From Prevotellaceae bacterium (lineage in GTDB: Bacteria; Bacteroidota; Bacteroidia; Bacteroidales; UBA932), in contig JAISBU010000025.1 of the NCBI GenBank assembly GCA_031266015.1, positions 1-34,036 of the forward strand: DNA of 34,036 bases, given 5' to 3'. Position 1 is the first letter of the stretch. Every line of letters starts with the position of its first letter. A program made the translations under genes and the position numbers. Shown here piece by piece: positions 31,639 through 34,036 of the stretch. The notes beneath the pieces are model-generated. The model was not told the DNA's origin. It saw nothing but the letters and a program-made list of their open reading frames with translations, and ran no database searches.

Positions 31639-33843
31639 ATGAATCTTTTATTTTGGCTTGTTCCTGCCTCGGCGCTGCTGGCGCTGGGTTTTGCCTGCTA
31701 CTTTTTCAGGCAAATGATGAGGGAAGACGAAGGTACCGACCTCATGAAAGAAATTGCGCTGCACGTACGCAAAGGCGCCATGGCCTACCTCAAGCAGCAG
31801 TACAAAATCGTGAGCGTGGTGTTCATCGTGCTGGCGATTTTCTTTGCCGTGCTGGCCTACATTTTCGAGGTGCAGAACCCCTGGGTGCCCTTTGCCTTTC
31901 TCACAGGTGGATTCTTCTCCGGGCTGGCAGGATTTATCGGGATGAAAACCGCCACCTACGCCTCGGCGCGTACGGCAAATGCGGCACGCAACTCGCTGAA
32001 TTCTGGGCTGCGCGTGGCTTTTCGCTCCGGAGCGGTGATGGGATTAACCGTAGTAGGGCTGGGCTTGCTGGACATTTCGCTATGGTTCCTCTTGCTCAAC
32101 CAGTTTTATGATGTAAGCATAGCGCAAAACGTGGTCATTATTACCACCACCATGCTCACCTTTGGTATGGGTGCCTCTACGCAGGCCCTGTTTGCCCGCG
32201 TTGGCGGAGGCATTTACACCAAGGCGGCCGACATTGGCGCAGACTTAGTAGGCAAGGTAGAAGCGGGAATTCCCGAGGACGACCCCCGTAATCCGGCTAC
32301 CATTGCAGACAACGTAGGCGACAATGTAGGTGACGTAGCCGGCATGGGCGCAGACTTGTATGAGAGCTACTGCGGCTCCATTCTGGCCACCGCCGCGCTT
32401 GGCGCTTCCGCATTTTACATGATGCCGGACATGCAGCTGAAGGCCGTTCTTGCTCCGATGCTAATTGCTGCGGTCGGAATTATTTTATCCATCATGGGCA
32501 TATTTCTGGTAAAAACAAAAGAAGGCGCCACCATGAAAAACCTGCTTGGGGCGCTTGGCAAAGGGGTCAACGTTAGCTCTGTGCTGATTGCCATTGCCAC
32601 CTTTGGTATTCTTTACGTTTTACAAATGCCGAACTGGCTCGGCATTTCATTCTCCGTAATTTGCGGATTGCTCGCGGGTATTATCATTGGGCAGGTAACC
32701 GAATACTATACTTCTCACTCATACGCCCCTACACAACGCGTAGCCGCCAGCGGACAAACAGGTCCGGCTACGGTTATTATTTCAGGATTGGGGCTGGGGA
32801 TGCTTTCTACCGCTATTCCGGTTATTACTATTGCAGCGGCCATTATTTTGGCCTTCCTGTGCGCTATAAACTTTGACGTAGCCAACATGCTGACAGCACA
32901 AAACCTTAGCTTCGGGCTGTACGGTATAGGTATTGCCGCGGTGGGAATGCTCTCAACGCTAGGCATAACCCTTGCCACCGATGCCTATGGCCCTATTGCG
33001 GATAACGCCGGAGGTAATGCAGAAATGAGCGGTCTTGGTAAAGAGGTTCGCGAGCGCACGGATGCCCTTGACGCGTTGGGCAACACCACCGCCGCTACCG
33101 GTAAAGGTTTCGCTATTGGCTCTGCCGCGCTTACAGCGTTGGCCTTACTTGCCTCTTACCTGGAGGAAATCAAAATAGGATTACAGCACATCGGGCAGGA
33201 AATTATCATACTGGCTAATGGAAATACCGTAGAAGTAGCCACGGCCACGCTGGTAGATCTCATGGACTACTACCAGGTAAATCTGATGAATCCAAAGGTG
33301 CTGGCTGGTGTATTTATTGGCTCCATGATGGCTTTTATGTTCTGCGGTCTTACCATGAATGCTGTAGGACGTGCCGCGCAGAGCATGGTGGAAGAGGTGC
33401 GCCGTCAGTTTCGCGAAATTAAAGGCATTCTCACAGGAGAGGGGAAGCCCGATTATGCGCGTTGCGTAGCAATTTCAACTAAGGGCGCACAACGGGAAAT
33501 GCTTCTGCCCTCTATTCTGGCTATTCTTGCACCCGTTTTAACAGGCATAATTTTCGGAGTATCAGGAGTAATGGGGTTGCTGGTTGGCGGGCTTGGCGCC
33601 GGATTTGTGCTGGCTATTTTCATGGCTAACGCCGGAGGTGCCTGGGATAATGCGAAGAAATATGTTGAAGAAGGCCATCATGAAGGCAAGGGTTCCGATA
33701 CGCACAAGGCCACCGTAGTTGGCGACACGGTTGGTGATCCATTTAAAGATACTGCCGGGCCCTCGCTCAATATTTTAGTTAAGCTGATGAGCATGGTAGC
33801 CATTGTAATGGCAGGGCTAACGGTAGCATTCTCACTACTATAA
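31639..33843 (+). CDS. hppA: Membrane-bound ion-pumping pyrophosphatase, K+-dependent type
   Basis: 734 residues, about 15-16 predicted membrane helices. Hydrolyses pyrophosphate to drive H+ and/or Na+ out of the cytosol. The catalytic signature DIGADLVGKVEAGIPEDDP begins at D198 and continues NPATIADNVGDNVGDVAGMGADLYES; the third acidic region is VGDTVGDPFKDTAGPSLNIL near the end. GNTTAATGKG (A485, G488) is the form of K+-dependent enzymes, where the K+-independent class has Lys at the first of these positions. Na+ pumping is known for K+-dependent Bacteroides enzymes but is not decided here. It stands alone, followed by strong terminators. Confidence 0.96.
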   Translation: MNLLFWLVPASALLALGFACYFFRQMMREDEGTDLMKEIALHVRKGAMAYLKQQYKIVSVVFIVLAIFFAVLAYIFEVQNPWVPFAFLTGGFFSGLAGFIGMKTATYASARTANAARNSLNSGLRVAFRSGAVMGLTVVGLGLLDISLWFLLLNQFYDVSIAQNVVIITTTMLTFGMGASTQALFARVGGGIYTKAADIGADLVGKVEAGIPEDDPRNPATIADNVGDNVGDVAGMGADLYESYCGSILATAALGASAFYMMPDMQLKAVLAPMLIAAVGIILSIMGIFLVKTKEGATMKNLLGALGKGVNVSSVLIAIATFGILYVLQMPNWLGISFSVICGLLAGIIIGQVTEYYTSHSYAPTQRVAASGQTGPATVIISGLGLGMLSTAIPVITIAAAIILAFLCAINFDVANMLTAQNLSFGLYGIGIAAVGMLSTLGITLATDAYGPIADNAGGNAEMSGLGKEVRERTDALDALGNTTAATGKGFAIGSAALTALALLASYLEEIKIGLQHIGQEIIILANGNTVEVATATLVDLMDYYQVNLMNPKVLAGVFIGSMMAFMFCGLTMNAVGRAAQSMVEEVRRQFREIKGILTGEGKPDYARCVAISTKGAQREMLLPSILAILAPVLTGIIFGVSGVMGLLVGGLGAGFVLAIFMANAGGAWDNAKKYVEEGHHEGKGSDTHKATVVGDTVGDPFKDTAGPSLNILVKLMSMVAIVMAGLTVAFSLL

Positions 33844-33864
33844 ACAAAGTATACATCAAGAAAA

Positions 33865-33900
33865 AAGAAGCGCCTGTCTTTTTATAGACAGGCGCTTCTT
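33865..33900 (+). terminator. Terminator of hppA
   Basis: AAGAAGCGCCTGTC and GACAGGCGCTTCTT form a perfect 14-bp stem around TTTTTATA, 21 bp after the hppA stop. The U-tract is short, but stem length and position support termination. Confidence 0.8.
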
Positions 33901-33993
33901 GTAAGTTAGGCGGCGTCCTATATTTTGGGGCATAGATACCAATGAACTAGCCACAGCAAAATTAGCCAAGGCCTTCACTATGTACCAACAAAA

Positions 33994-34032
33994 AAAGAGG
34001 TCTTCCCACCTTGTGGGTGGGAAGACCTCTTT
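33994..34032. terminator. Second strong hairpin at the right edge
   Basis: AAAGAGGTCTTCCCACC pairs with GGTGGGAAGACCTCTTT (17 bp) around TTGTG. A-rich sequence on the left and T-rich on the right allow termination in both directions, so it may serve a gene converging from beyond the window. Confidence 0.75.
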
Positions 34033-34036
34033 GTAA

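Noticed and set aside
1-34036. CRISPR array, prophage or complete insertion sequence
   Set aside because: No regularly spaced direct repeats, phage structural genes or full transposase frame were seen; repeats present are short dispersed palindromes or micro-repeats.

Overview
The window reads as a chromosomal segment of a member of the Bacteroidota, most likely the order Bacteroidales. Supporting signs: gldE-gldD, a PorT-type outer-membrane barrel, DUF2851 and DUF6722 proteins, an Ig-like (Big_5) lipoprotein, a LacI-uxaB-uxaA uronate cluster, a tRNA without encoded CCA, and repeated matches to the Bacteroidota -7 promoter element TAnnTTTG just upstream of genes. The phylum is fairly secure; the order is inference.

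Region 1 (1-1366) is accessory. The start of an Rpn/PD-(D/E)XK transposase-like nuclease runs off the left edge. AT-rich inverted repeats and a 3' fragment of a tRNA-Arg(CCG) gene follow; the fragment looks like the attachment site left by an integrated element lying to the left. Then come a small membrane-anchored orphan protein and possible gene remnants.

Region 2 (1367-5640) is a galacturonate/altronate catabolic cluster on the minus strand: a LacI-family regulator, tagaturonate reductase (uxaB) and altronate dehydratase (uxaA). Related GC-rich palindromic sites lie before the regulator and before uxaB and may be its operators.

Region 3 (5700-21204) is housekeeping: recX-prmC divergent from ribD, two tiny membrane proteins, pepT, a minus-strand group comEB-S41 protease-TM2-miaB, then plus-strand sufT-like-queG, purD-DUF2851-queD and polA. 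Fe-S and tRNA-modification functions recur: miaB (ms2i6A) and queG and queD (queuosine), with a SufT-like Fe-S assembly factor overlapping queG.

Region 4 (21205-25900) opens with a gene-poor stretch of about 800 bp holding palindromic repeats and the decayed tail of a FISUMP-domain protein. It continues with gmk, yraN, a large PiT phosphate transporter with a C-terminal helical PhoU-like region, and tRNA-Pro(CGG).

Region 5 (25939-34036) is largely cell envelope: a PorT-like barrel and an Ig-like lipoprotein on minus, then gldE-gldD, a 4'-phosphopantetheinyl transferase, and a K+-dependent-type membrane pyrophosphatase (hppA) followed by two strong hairpin terminators.

I found no CRISPR array, prophage module or convincing new multi-gene system. 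The most interesting signals are the tRNA-Arg att scar, the paired uronate operators, micro-repeat sequence captured in frame inside prmC, the FISUMP remnant, the apparently leaderless DUF6722 gene with a 33-residue partner, and the His/Asp-rich segment in the Ig-like lipoprotein.
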